From contig NZ_MXQF01000008.1 of the NCBI RefSeq assembly GCF_002165575.1, forward strand, positions 62,001 to 126,000: a stretch of 64,000 bases of DNA, in the 5' to 3' direction. The notes beneath the pieces were generated by a model. The model was not told where the DNA came from, did no database searches, and was given only the letters and a program-made list of their open reading frames with translations. Positions 49,377 through 58,824 of this stretch are shown piece after piece. Within the stretch, counting starts at the first letter, position 1. Every line of letters begins with the position of its first letter. Origin of the DNA: Pseudoalteromonas sp. A601 (GTDB taxonomy: Bacteria; Pseudomonadota; Gammaproteobacteria; Enterobacterales; Alteromonadaceae). The translations under genes were made by a program, and so were the position numbers.

Positions 49377-49943
49377 CCACCTTCTAAAGAAGGGGGCGTT
49401 GTTTACTCCAGTGTTAACTGAGCTTGCTCTTGCCTCTCTTCTTTCTGCTGATGCCTGACATATCTTCGTATTACTTCTTCATTTATGCCAACCGTGTCAA
49501 CAAAATACCCTCGCTGCCAAAAATGATTACCCCATAACTTATTCTTTCTTAAATACGGATATTTACTAAACATTTTTAACGCTATTTTACCTTTCAATGC
49601 TCCCATTAATTTTGAAATTGACAGCTTTGGTGGCACTTTTACTACTAAGTGTACGTGATCTATTTGTACATTCAGCTCAACAACTTTGCATCCAAGCTGT
49701 TCACAATAGACCTGAATGCATCTGTATACATCCCTGCCTACTTTGTTTTTAAGGATCCTAAATCTATATTTCGGTGTCCAAACTATATGATATTGACATC
49801 GCCAATACACATGCGATGCTTTCTCGTATCTACTCATGTTTTTTCCTTTTGTGACTTCGCTAAAAATCAACTTAGGAATTAACATGAGTACTTTTTACAG
49901 GCAAAGCCTATTTGATGATAACCACCTACTGAAGTAGGTGGTT
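49377..49943 (-). mobile_element. IS200-type insertion sequence
   Basis: One transposase gene on the reverse strand is flanked by two imperfect or perfect hairpins without terminal inverted repeats: CCACCTTC/GAAGGGGG (49377-49396) and AACCACCTAC/GTAGGTGGTT (49920-49943). Subterminal hairpins that the enzyme cuts as single strands are the mark of the IS200/IS605 group. There is no tnpB, so it is IS200-like. Exact ends cannot be fixed without a related copy, as this group makes no target duplication. Confidence 0.75.
49403..49837 (-). CDS. tnpA: IS200-type transposase TnpA (Y1 HUH)
   Basis: A 144-residue single-strand transposase. The HUH metal motif is DHVHLV (His61, His63) and the nucleophile Tyr126 is in IRRYVRHQQ. 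Length is normal and the frame intact, so it could be active. The frame is open 16 codons further upstream, but AAGGAA six to seven bases before the ATG at 49837 and the family-typical start MSRYEKASHVYWRCQYHIVW settle the start. Confidence 0.93.
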   Translation of the reverse strand: MSRYEKASHVYWRCQYHIVWTPKYRFRILKNKVGRDVYRCIQVYCEQLGCKVVELNVQIDHVHLVVKVPPKLSISKLMGALKGKIALKMFSKYPYLRKNKLWGNHFWQRGYFVDTVGINEEVIRRYVRHQQKEERQEQAQLTLE

Positions 49944-49962
49944 TAGGGGCTGAAAACAAAAA

Positions 49963-49985
49963 AGCCAGCTAATAAATAGCTGGCT
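49963..49985 (-). terminator. intrinsic terminator after the TonB receptor at 50021
   Basis: On the reverse strand AGCCAGCTA-TTTAT-TAGCTGGCT is followed by a T-run, 35 bases after the receptor stop codon. Confidence 0.9.
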
Positions 49986-50020
49986 GGAAGTGATGACCGT
50001 TGCGGCCATTTTCAGAAACT

Positions 50021-52435
50021 CTAAAACTGATATTTTAAGCTTGCGCCCCACGTACGTGGGTTGCTCCAGTTAGCTTGTACTGAGTTAGCGGGTAAGCCAT
50101 CAACAATTTGTGAGTGAACTACGCCTCGGGTTAAAATAGCTTTATCACCAATGTTTTTAATGTACGCTTCTACTTGAACACTGTCGTTTATATACCACGT
50201 TAAGCGTGCATCAGCCATTAAATGCGCATCTACTTGCACCTCTGGAATATTCGTATCAAACGCGTAGTAATCGTCGAGGTAATTCATTTGAATGTACGGT
50301 ACTAAGTACGAATCTCCGCCCAAGCTAAACTCGTAACGAGCCGATAAACCAACACTATACTCAGGTGCCATAGCTGGGCTCCAGCCTTCAAAACTAAACT
50401 GACTAGCATTGTCGTTAATGTCTTGGCGGCCACCTTGGTTACCCAGTGCCAGTAACGGGCGTAATTGCTCGTTGCCAACGGCGTAGCCATCTGCAAACTC
50501 ACTATCTAGCAGCGATAAAGTTCCTGTTAGCGTTAAGCTATCTATTGGTACCCATTGTATATCTGCTTCAAGGCCTACCGTTTCTACATCACCACCATTT
50601 TCGTAGTATTCAAACGTAGTGGCTGTACCTGCAGATACACACTCTAAAACCGTATCGCCTGTGGTTGTATCGTTACATGAAGTTGCAAATAACTGTGCTT
50701 TTACATCTTCGTATTCATTCATAAATACAGAAAGATTTACACGCATTGCGCCATCGAGCAAATAGCTCTTCATTCCCATTTCGTAGGAAATAACATCTTC
50801 GTTATCATATAGTGGATCCGCACCACGTGCTACAACGCGCGAGTCGTTAGCGCCACCGGTTCTGTAGCCTGTCGCTACACTTGCATACACCATAATATCG
50901 TTATTAATGTCGTACTCGGCAGCCGCTTTATAAAGCAGGGCTGAATCATCCCAATCTGGTATTGTATCGCCAGTAAATGTTTTGTCGTCTTGGTTTACAC
51001 GCAATCCACCTACCACGCGCAAATCTTCTGTTACTTGGTAGCGTAATTGTCCATACGCCGCAATTGATTTAGCCGTATGTGGGTCGTAATCAGGGTTCCC
51101 CCACGAAGGCACTACAACAGAGTCAGATATACCGTCGCCTGTGGTATCTGTATGCGATAACCAGCTCCAGTCGGCTTCTTGATCAAAGTAGTAAAGGCCA
51201 CCAATCCACGAAAAATCACCATCGTCGTTAGAGGCAAGCTGTAACTCAGAGGATAAAGTTTTTTGGTCATCCTCACGGCCAAAGCCACCCACAAAATCAA
51301 TACCGCCATCGCTGTAGTCATTATCGTAATATTGCTTACCACTAAGTGTTGAGTAATTAGTGGTCCATTTAATATCAGCAAAGTCGGTATACCACTCAAG
51401 TGCTAATGTGGTCGAAAAGCTTTCTTGCTTATCAAGTGAAAATCCATTGCGGTAAACATCATACGGGCCAAGATCTTCGTGCTGCGCATCACTTGGCTGA
51501 TAAATATGCCCCTCGGTTACTGTAGGTGTGGTGTTAAATACACCCGAACCCGGCGAGGTTTCTTCAATTTGGTAGCCCGCTATTTGCTGATAACCCCAAA
51601 TAGCTTCTGAGTTTGAGTCTTTACGTGAATAGTCAAAGCGTACTGTGGCATTAAACTTTTCGTTTGGTTCCCACTTGGTAACGTTACGCATATAAAACTG
51701 ATTTTTTTCACGTAGGTCATCCGAAGGCCCTGGAATGACTAAATTATTGATATAACCATCGTGGCGATCAGAGGCCACTACAAAACGGGTTGCCACCGTG
51801 TCACTCACAGGGATATTTATGATACCTTCATAAGCGCTGCGGTTATAACTCCCTGTTTCAACTTTTACACTCCCCAGTAAATCATCAAAAACAGGTTGGT
51901 TCGTAATGATATTAATGCTACCCGCAAACGTATTACGGCCATATAACGTACCTTGCGGCCCACGTAATACTTCTATACGTTGTACATCCACCAACGCACC
52001 TAAGCCCGATGAAGTAGTAGGTACATAAATTCCATCTTGAAATATACCGACAATTTGCTCGGCAATACCGGTGCCAGCTACACCTACTTCATTTGTACGT
52101 GCGCCGCGCATAGCAGGGCGAACCTCACCACCCGATGACCCCATACGTAAGCCAGGTACAACCTGCTCAAGACCCGTCACATCAATAATACCAGCACGGG
52201 CAATATCGCCTTCCCCTAATGCCGTAATTGATGATGATACTTCCTGCAGATCTTGTGATCGTCGGTTTGCGGTTACCGCTATGCGCTCAATAGCAGGCTC
52301 TTTAACTTCTGCTTTAACTTGTTCTAGCACTTGTGCCGATTCAGGCTCTTGTGCTGCGTGGGCATTCATTGTGGTTGCTGCAATAGCGGTAGTCACAGCA
52401 AAATGAACGAGAGTCGTTGTAAATTTAGCTTTCAT
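50021..52435 (-). CDS. TonB-dependent outer-membrane receptor 1
   Basis: An 804-residue receptor: signal peptide ending ...TTMNAHA, a TonB-box-like region, the plug with RGPQGTLYGRNTFAGSINIIT (about 130-150), and a 22-strand barrel ending in WGASLKYQF. It belongs to the broad receptor type used by marine bacteria and sphingomonads for many small organic molecules. An operator palindrome at 52543 ties it to the LacI-type regulon, so it probably brings the substrate of the HisD/SnoaL pathway across the outer membrane. Confidence 0.92.
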   Translation of the reverse strand: MKAKFTTTLVHFAVTTAIAATTMNAHAAQEPESAQVLEQVKAEVKEPAIERIAVTANRRSQDLQEVSSSITALGEGDIARAGIIDVTGLEQVVPGLRMGSSGGEVRPAMRGARTNEVGVAGTGIAEQIVGIFQDGIYVPTTSSGLGALVDVQRIEVLRGPQGTLYGRNTFAGSINIITNQPVFDDLLGSVKVETGSYNRSAYEGIINIPVSDTVATRFVVASDRHDGYINNLVIPGPSDDLREKNQFYMRNVTKWEPNEKFNATVRFDYSRKDSNSEAIWGYQQIAGYQIEETSPGSGVFNTTPTVTEGHIYQPSDAQHEDLGPYDVYRNGFSLDKQESFSTTLALEWYTDFADIKWTTNYSTLSGKQYYDNDYSDGGIDFVGGFGREDDQKTLSSELQLASNDDGDFSWIGGLYYFDQEADWSWLSHTDTTGDGISDSVVVPSWGNPDYDPHTAKSIAAYGQLRYQVTEDLRVVGGLRVNQDDKTFTGDTIPDWDDSALLYKAAAEYDINNDIMVYASVATGYRTGGANDSRVVARGADPLYDNEDVISYEMGMKSYLLDGAMRVNLSVFMNEYEDVKAQLFATSCNDTTTGDTVLECVSAGTATTFEYYENGGDVETVGLEADIQWVPIDSLTLTGTLSLLDSEFADGYAVGNEQLRPLLALGNQGGRQDINDNASQFSFEGWSPAMAPEYSVGLSARYEFSLGGDSYLVPYIQMNYLDDYYAFDTNIPEVQVDAHLMADARLTWYINDSVQVEAYIKNIGDKAILTRGVVHSQIVDGLPANSVQANWSNPRTWGASLKYQF

Positions 52436-52542
52436 TATAATTATTCTCCCGATTATAAAATATATTAAGTTCTCCCCAAAACCTACATTTTCAATTACTA
52501 CAGTAAACAGTTTGTATTAATTGAAAATGCATTAATACAAAA

Positions 52543-52558
52543 TAGACTTCGAAGTCAA
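52543..52558. promoter_or_regulatory. operator palindrome upstream of TonB receptor 1
   Basis: TAGACTTCGAAGTCAA contains the 12-bp perfect palindrome GACTTCGAAGTC, 107 bases upstream of the receptor start. Read toward the receptor it again supplies a TTGACT -35 box at its edge. It matches the 44471 operator except for one outer base. Confidence 0.7.
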
Positions 52559-53060
52559 AAATATCAATACATTTATGCAACAAATTTAACAAAAAATTTC
52601 ATTACTGTTATAAATCAATGAGATACAACATGTTAAAAATTGATTTCGAAATAAAAATATAACGGTACCTACGAATAATAAAAACTCGATTTACGGCCTA
52701 GTAGCATTTAAAACTGCTGCTGAAGATATAGAGCTGCTTTTTAGATCAAACGTGGTGACAAGCCTTTCCATTTGCATGGAAGCCTTAAAAGTAAGGGTAT
52801 ACCTATCTAACAAAGCGTAGTGAAAATCAAGAGGGCTTTTTTCGCCTATACCACCCTATACCAAAATATCGACTAAGTGTTTTCTGAATCATATGTAGCA
52901 CAGATAAAACTAATACTTGAAAAGGTTGGTTACGACTATGAAATTGTAATAGTTGCTTCCAAAATCTCCAAAAGGTTAGGAGATGTTGAACTTCAGGGTT
53001 AAATTTGTAGCAATTTTTTTTGTTTAATAGGCTCACAGCAAAGCTGTGAGCCATAAGTTT
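52559..53060. other. intergenic region between the two TonB receptor genes
   Basis: A half-conserved operator copy TTGATTTCGAAATAAA lies at 52640-52655 (13 of 16 like the 44471 site). A hairpin TTCCAT/ATGGAA is at about 52765-52780. A short frame around 52880-53002 (VFSESYVAQIKLILEKVGYDYEIVIVA-like reading on the + strand) could be degraded coding DNA, but I cannot assign it. I see no intact gene. Confidence 0.45.
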
Positions 53061-56000
53061 TTAAAAGTTAATACGAGTGTTTAATCTAAATGTACGCCCA
53101 GTATGGTAGTTATAGACCGTGCGTGAACGCGTTGCATCACCATCAAGTGGGCTGCCTTCTGCAAATGTTTCGCCACCCGCTGATAAAAAGCGACTGGTAA
53201 AGTATTGGCGAACACCTTCATCTGTTAAGTTAGCAACTTGAAGCGATACAGAAATATTGTTGTTTACTTTATATGTTGCTGAAAAATCAAGTGTCTGACG
53301 CCCCTCTTCCCATAAAGAACCATTTTCCCATGAGCGTTGTACTAACTGGTCGGTTGTACCTTGATACGCTAAACGCAATTGGTGACCATTTTTTTCCCAG
53401 AAAGCTGTTAAGTTATAGCTGTGCTCTGGTGTATAAGCGACGGCCAATGATGGCAATTTCACATCATCATCAATAGATGATACTTCTTGCTCATACTCTG
53501 AGTCTTGGAACGTATAGTTTGCTTGCACCCCTAGACCAGACCAAATTCCTGGTAAGTCGTCGTAGGTTTGCATGTACTGCAGCTCAAGGCCCTTAATGCT
53601 TGCACCCTTACCATTTTTAATTCGTGTGGTATTAAATTTGGCACACATTTGCTCTAAATCACCAGAGTATAACCAATCCTGTTGGAATTCGGCATCACCT
53701 TGGAAGCGTTTTGGCATACAGCCTTCTAAACTATCTTGACCTGCAATAAGTACAAGATCATTCGGGTCGTATACTTCTCCTTCTGTTAAACCAACTTCAC
53801 GTAAATCATCCATGTAGGTAACAACTGTTTCTGATTCTTCAAAGTTTGTCATATCTTTATAGAACAAGGTTGCGGCTAGTAAGCCTGAATCATTAAAATA
53901 CCATTCATAAGATAAATCAAAGTTAATTGATTCAAGAGGATCAAGTTGAGGGTTCGTTAATTGAATCCAGTTATTACGGTTATCTCCACCCCATTGTGTT
54001 TCGTTTACGGTAAAGCCTGGGCGAAGAGAATCGATTTGCGGACGCGCCATGGTTTTTGAGGTTGCAAAACGAATAATCGTATCTTCATCATGTATATAAT
54101 TGATGTTTAAGCTTGGTAAAAACAAATCATACTCATGCTCACCCGTTACTTTAAATGAGCGTTTGCTTCTATCTTCTGTCGCGAGCAAGTTACCATTTTC
54201 ATCAAATTTGCGCTCACCATAAGTGTAATACCGCTCTGTAGATACATCAGAATGACGCCATAACCACCAAGCAGTTTGTTGTGGGTTGCCTTGTAATGCT
54301 CTTGGGTCATGACATGGGCCTTGATCAGGCAGCGCTACATCATCACGCTTATCATCAGTACCCATAGTGTCATAACCAAGTCCATCAACACGAGACCAAC
54401 GAACATCATCGTTAAAGTTATTACCATAGAAATCGATGTCGCTACATAACGGTAAACTCGTATCGCGTAGCTCTTCCAGTTTGAACGGGTCCTGCAAACG
54501 ACCAACGTTATTTGGATCTGATGCAAACTGAATACCTGACGCCCCTTGTACTTCTACAGTTGTTCTTACATAGCGAACACCTACATCACCGGTAATGCGG
54601 CCATCCATTAGCTCAAAGTTTAATTTTGTATATAACGCTAAATTATCAAGCTCAGCATTGCGCGTTTTTGAGTCATCAATATTAAATTCAACATCTGATG
54701 CACCTTGAGCTACCTCAAACGCTTTAAATGCTGAAAACCGTGACCAACCGTCAGTAATGTTGTCGCGACCATAGCCAAGACCAGCCATAAAGTCATCTAC
54801 AGGAAACTCTTCGCCAGTAGTGACCATTTCACCGGTAATATCACGCAGGCCACTACCAAGCACTGTAGGCTGGCCTGTATACGGGTTCATTACTACAACC
54901 CCTTCTGCAACCGAGTTAAAAAAACCTTGTTGCGCGTCAACATATTTGGTGCGGTTTGACCACTTTGCACCAAACTCAACTGAACGGAAATTATTAGAAT
55001 CTAATATATAATCAAAATCTACAAATGCTGATTTTTGCTCATCTTCAACACGGTTTAATGTTCTGGTCATGTAACTTAAATGTTGCGCTCTTAGTTCATC
55101 AGGGTTGAAACCTGTTGTACCATAGTTATCCCACACGTTGAGTGGATCACCAAAGGTATCATTTTCACCATAATCAATATTGCTAGTACCTGAAACCAAT
55201 TTACACGGGCCTGAAGTACAATCATAGCCAACAGGCTCAATGTCCTCTGGTGGTACACCTTTGAGAATAAATGCATTGATATTTTGATAGTTTTGCATGC
55301 CTACAAATACTGAATTTTTAGGCACTTGCTCAGCTTTTGAATAACCAATGCCCGCGTCCATTTCAAGGCGGTCTGAGAAGTGGTGAGTCATATCTAACGA
55401 AAATACGTTACTTTTGTTATCAAATTCAGATTCAGATTGAGTTAAATCACCAGCGCCAAAGCGATTCACAAATTTTGTGAAAGTATTTGATTCTTCATCA
55501 ATTGTACGCCAACTTGCTTCAGGATCAGTATATTCAGCGGGGCCATTTGCAAGCCCAGGATCTTCGCCTTCAACTAGGTTTTTATGTTCTAAAAAACGAG
55601 TTCTTATACCATGCATCGAATTATCAATATTCTGCTGGCTTACATTTGCATTAAAATTAAACTCAGTGTTTTCACTCATCAACCATTGCAGGCCTAAGTT
55701 AACATTGGCACGGTCTTGGCTGTTTTCAAAATACTGGTAAGCTGTTGTTCTAGGTGCAATACCTGATACATTTTCAACAACATCGCCCTGAGTATTGGTA
55801 GCCAGTGGCGATGTAATTGCAAACCAATCGATTGCTGAGTATTGATCTTTTCGAAATGAGTTGGTTTCTTTTACGCCTGTGATAACAACACCAAAGGTTT
55901 CATCAAAGAACTTTTTAGAGAGCGTGCCTGATATTTTATAGTTATCTTGTTCTGATAAGTCGTTATACCGACCTTCTAAAGTCATGGTGGCTATTTCATA

Positions 56001-56519
56001 GCTTAAATCTAAAGGTTTAGTGGTGGTTAAATTAATATTAGCACCTAAAGACCCTTCTTCATGGTCAGCACTTGGAGTTTTTACAACTTCAATTTTAGAT
56101 AAAATATCAGACGAATATTGTGATAAATCTACACCTTGGCTATTTCCTGTTGAGCCAAGTTGTACACCATTCATACTAATATTATTTTGTTGTGAATTTG
56201 CACCACGTACAGAAATTCGTGAACCTTGCCCATCAACAGACTGTACAGAAACACCTGTTACTCGCGATAACGCATCTGCAATATTTTGGTCGGTTGATTT
56301 ACCGATATCTTCTGCGTTGATTGAATCAACAACATTTTCTGCAAAGCGTTTATCGTTTATCGATTTTTTAACACTGGCCGCTAAGCCACTGACTTCGATT
56401 ACTTCAATATCCTCCTCGGCCTTTTTAACTTTTTCTTCTTGCTGAGAATAAGCAAATTGAGTTGTCAATAATGCTGCGGCTATAGCACTGAGTTTAAATA
56501 CACTGTTGATGGTTTTCAT
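53061..56519 (-). CDS. TonB-dependent outer-membrane receptor 2, carbohydrate type
   Basis: A very long receptor of 1152 residues: signal peptide ending in TTQFAYS, a VIEVSGLAASVKKSINDKR start of the plug, SRVTGVSVQSVDGQGSRISVRG and a barrel ending ...TGRTFRLNTRINF. This long TonB-receptor class is the one linked to polysaccharide-utilisation loci in Alteromonadales. It is next to the gal/GH117 operon and probably imports agar-derived oligosaccharides. The promoter carries two TTGTWAACAA motifs. Stop codon context shows no strong hairpin. Confidence 0.92.
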   Translation of the reverse strand: MKTINSVFKLSAIAAALLTTQFAYSQQEEKVKKAEEDIEVIEVSGLAASVKKSINDKRFAENVVDSINAEDIGKSTDQNIADALSRVTGVSVQSVDGQGSRISVRGANSQQNNISMNGVQLGSTGNSQGVDLSQYSSDILSKIEVVKTPSADHEEGSLGANINLTTTKPLDLSYEIATMTLEGRYNDLSEQDNYKISGTLSKKFFDETFGVVITGVKETNSFRKDQYSAIDWFAITSPLATNTQGDVVENVSGIAPRTTAYQYFENSQDRANVNLGLQWLMSENTEFNFNANVSQQNIDNSMHGIRTRFLEHKNLVEGEDPGLANGPAEYTDPEASWRTIDEESNTFTKFVNRFGAGDLTQSESEFDNKSNVFSLDMTHHFSDRLEMDAGIGYSKAEQVPKNSVFVGMQNYQNINAFILKGVPPEDIEPVGYDCTSGPCKLVSGTSNIDYGENDTFGDPLNVWDNYGTTGFNPDELRAQHLSYMTRTLNRVEDEQKSAFVDFDYILDSNNFRSVEFGAKWSNRTKYVDAQQGFFNSVAEGVVVMNPYTGQPTVLGSGLRDITGEMVTTGEEFPVDDFMAGLGYGRDNITDGWSRFSAFKAFEVAQGASDVEFNIDDSKTRNAELDNLALYTKLNFELMDGRITGDVGVRYVRTTVEVQGASGIQFASDPNNVGRLQDPFKLEELRDTSLPLCSDIDFYGNNFNDDVRWSRVDGLGYDTMGTDDKRDDVALPDQGPCHDPRALQGNPQQTAWWLWRHSDVSTERYYTYGERKFDENGNLLATEDRSKRSFKVTGEHEYDLFLPSLNINYIHDEDTIIRFATSKTMARPQIDSLRPGFTVNETQWGGDNRNNWIQLTNPQLDPLESINFDLSYEWYFNDSGLLAATLFYKDMTNFEESETVVTYMDDLREVGLTEGEVYDPNDLVLIAGQDSLEGCMPKRFQGDAEFQQDWLYSGDLEQMCAKFNTTRIKNGKGASIKGLELQYMQTYDDLPGIWSGLGVQANYTFQDSEYEQEVSSIDDDVKLPSLAVAYTPEHSYNLTAFWEKNGHQLRLAYQGTTDQLVQRSWENGSLWEEGRQTLDFSATYKVNNNISVSLQVANLTDEGVRQYFTSRFLSAGGETFAEGSPLDGDATRSRTVYNYHTGRTFRLNTRINF

Positions 56520-56562
56520 GTGTGTTCCCCATTGAAGGTTTTATTATGTTGTCAGGTTATCA

Positions 56563-56619
56563 TTTTGTAAACAATAATATGATTAGCAAATCATTGTCAA
56601 CTGTATTTTGTTAACAATC
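56563..56619 (-). promoter_or_regulatory. promoter of TonB receptor 2 with two TTGTWAACAA sites
   Basis: On the reverse strand a perfect -35 TTGACA (56600-56595) is followed by TATTAT or TTATTG at 15-17 bases. TTTTGTTAACAATC (56606-56619) lies just upstream of the -35 and TTTTGTAAACAATA (56563-56576) overlaps the -10 region. Paired sites around a promoter suggest repression or looping. The 286-base gap to galM contains no other supported gene. Confidence 0.55.
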
Positions 56620-56805
56620 TTGAAATTTTAATAGAGGGTTAATTATGTATAGAGCCATCACTGCCTGCCTTTGCGTTATATACTGAATTAATCAAATCAG
56701 TAAGAAGCAAACTTTTTAATTGCTAGTGCCTATGTTGTTAATACTTTTTTGCGAGCAATAACAGCTCTGATAAAACGAACCAATAAAAATTAGGTATAAG
56801 ATTAT

Positions 56806-57783
56806 TTATTCGGATGGCAAATGGATCTCAAATTTAATTTGCTGATAATACGGTTTCTCTGGTGCGTAAAGCGTACTTAGAAAGTGCGGATGATTGACTG
56901 CATTCGGTAATTCATGTGGCTCAATACACAGTCCCATATAAGGGCCAAATTGTTGACCATCAAGGTGCTTATATTGCGGGTCAAGGTAAAACCCGGTGTA
57001 AAACTGACAACCCGGTGCAGTTGAGTATATATCAACTTGATAGCCGGTTGCTTTATTTACAATAGAGCCGTGAAGTTGTAATCGCTTGGACCCTTGCGGG
57101 TCTAATAAGTAATAATCGTCGAAGCCGTTGTCAGTTAAAACTGAGCCTAGCTTAGTAAACTCTGCAAAGTCATAATGACTGTTATAAACATTTGCAAATT
57201 CACCACTTGCAATATTTTGCTGATTTTTTAATAGTCGTAATCTTGCCGGTAATTTCACAAAGTGCTCAGTAATATCGTGCTGTTTACTTAGCGCTAAGTT
57301 CCAATAGATATGGTTGGTTAAACTAAGTGGCGTGATTTCACTCGGAGCACCGTGCAGTGTGATCACCAACTGGTTATCAATAAGCTGATACTTGACAATA
57401 AATTCAACACGACCTGGAAAACCTTGATCGTTGTCAGGGCTAACATAACGAAAAACCACTCTATTGTTGTCGATATCGTGCTCGAGAACTTGCCAGTCAA
57501 CATGGCTCAAGCCCTTTTTACCACCATGTAATTGGTTAGCGCCCTCATTAGCAACGAGATTAACAACACGTTTTTCACCGAGATATTTACTGCCAGCAAT
57601 GCGATTAGCAACACGACCCACCGTAGAACCTAAATAAGCAGCATTGCTGCGCCAATCGTCTTCATTTTCATAACACAGGGCAAGGTGATCACCATTAGGC
57701 GCCTCAATGCTTCGAATAGTGGCGCCATAGCTACTTAAAGTCACGTTTAAGCCGTTGTGCTGTTTAAGCGTAATTGTCTGCAT
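56806..57783 (-). CDS. galM: aldose 1-epimerase (galactose mutarotase)
   Basis: A 325-residue mutarotase converting beta- to alpha-D-galactose for GalK. Catalytic residues are the His in LTNHIYWNL and the Glu in GLCIEPHELPNAVNHPHF; QLHGGKKG holds a substrate-binding His. A GTG one codon before the ATG is an alternative start. It is 5 bases after galE and is the last gene of the operon in the window's left direction. Confidence 0.95.
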   Translation of the reverse strand: MQTITLKQHNGLNVTLSSYGATIRSIEAPNGDHLALCYENEDDWRSNAAYLGSTVGRVANRIAGSKYLGEKRVVNLVANEGANQLHGGKKGLSHVDWQVLEHDIDNNRVVFRYVSPDNDQGFPGRVEFIVKYQLIDNQLVITLHGAPSEITPLSLTNHIYWNLALSKQHDITEHFVKLPARLRLLKNQQNIASGEFANVYNSHYDFAEFTKLGSVLTDNGFDDYYLLDPQGSKRLQLHGSIVNKATGYQVDIYSTAPGCQFYTGFYLDPQYKHLDGQQFGPYMGLCIEPHELPNAVNHPHFLSTLYAPEKPYYQQIKFEIHLPSE

Positions 57784-57788
57784 CACTG

Positions 57789-58814
57789 TTACTCGCTTAA
57801 AAAACCTTGTGGATTTTTACTTTGCCAGTGCCATGTATCTTTCATCATATCAGCCAAGGTGTACTGACATTGCCAGTTAAGTAATGACTCTGCTTTACTA
57901 GACTGTGCCCAAAATGCAGGTAAATCACCGCTGCGTCTAGGAGCCATTTCAAACGGGATATCAACACCTGTATGTTGTATAAAGCTCTTCACAATAGCTA
58001 ATACTGAAAATGGACTGCCCGTGCCTAAGTTAAATGCTTCATAAATGGGTTGTTGTTGAAGGTTTAACCACTGCAGTGCTTTAACATGGCCATTGGCTAA
58101 GTCACTTACATGAATATAATCACGCTCACAAGTGCCATCTTCAGTTGGGTAATCGCCCCCGAAAATAGATAGTTTGTCACGTTTACCAACCGCTACTTGC
58201 GCGATAAAAGGCATCAAATTATTTGGAATACCCAATGGGTCTTCGCCAATTAAACCACTTTTGTCAGCACCAATAGGATTGAAGTAACGTAGACTTGCTA
58301 CCTGTAATGTACTGGCCTTTACAATATCTTGCAGCATTTGCTCAATCATGACTTTGGTTTGCCCATAAGGACTTGATGCGCGGCTCAGCGGGAGTTCTTC
58401 AGTATAAGGTGGTTTTGCATCTTCACCATAAACTGTTGCTGATGAACTAAACACCAGTTTATTAACATTAAATTCTGCCATGCATTGACATAAATTAAGT
58501 GTTGATATCAAATTGTTTTGGTAATAGCTCAATGGTTTTTGCATTGATTCACCCACCGCTTTTAAACCTGCAAAATGAATTACAGAGCTAAAATCGTGGG
58601 CGTCAAATGTCGCTTTGAGTTTATCTTTATCCAGTAAATTTGCATGAATAAACTCTACTTTTTTTTGTGCTAGCTTTTCGACTCTTATTAGTGATTCACG
58701 ACTTGAGTTACTCAAATCATCAATAACAACCACCTCAAAACCACTGTGTAATAAGCTCAATACAGTATGACTGCCAATATATCCGGCACCACCAGTGACA
58801 AGTACTTTTTTCAT
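57789..58814 (-). CDS. galE: UDP-glucose 4-epimerase
   Basis: A 341-residue SDR-type epimerase (E. coli 338). NAD binding GGAGYIGSHT (8-17), catalytic Ser in FSSSATVYG and YGQTK (Tyr-x3-Lys). It recycles UDP-galactose to UDP-glucose. Gaps to galK (10 bases) and galM (5 bases) show one transcript. Confidence 0.97.
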   Translation of the reverse strand: MKKVLVTGGAGYIGSHTVLSLLHSGFEVVVIDDLSNSSRESLIRVEKLAQKKVEFIHANLLDKDKLKATFDAHDFSSVIHFAGLKAVGESMQKPLSYYQNNLISTLNLCQCMAEFNVNKLVFSSSATVYGEDAKPPYTEELPLSRASSPYGQTKVMIEQMLQDIVKASTLQVASLRYFNPIGADKSGLIGEDPLGIPNNLMPFIAQVAVGKRDKLSIFGGDYPTEDGTCERDYIHVSDLANGHVKALQWLNLQQQPIYEAFNLGTGSPFSVLAIVKSFIQHTGVDIPFEMAPRRSGDLPAFWAQSSKAESLLNWQCQYTLADMMKDTWHWQSKNPQGFLSE

Positions 58815-58824
58815 TTAACCACCC

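Noticed and set aside
52827..53054. Small reverse-strand frame of 75 codons between the TonB receptors
   Set aside because: No ribosome site, no recognisable motif and unusual composition; probably chance.
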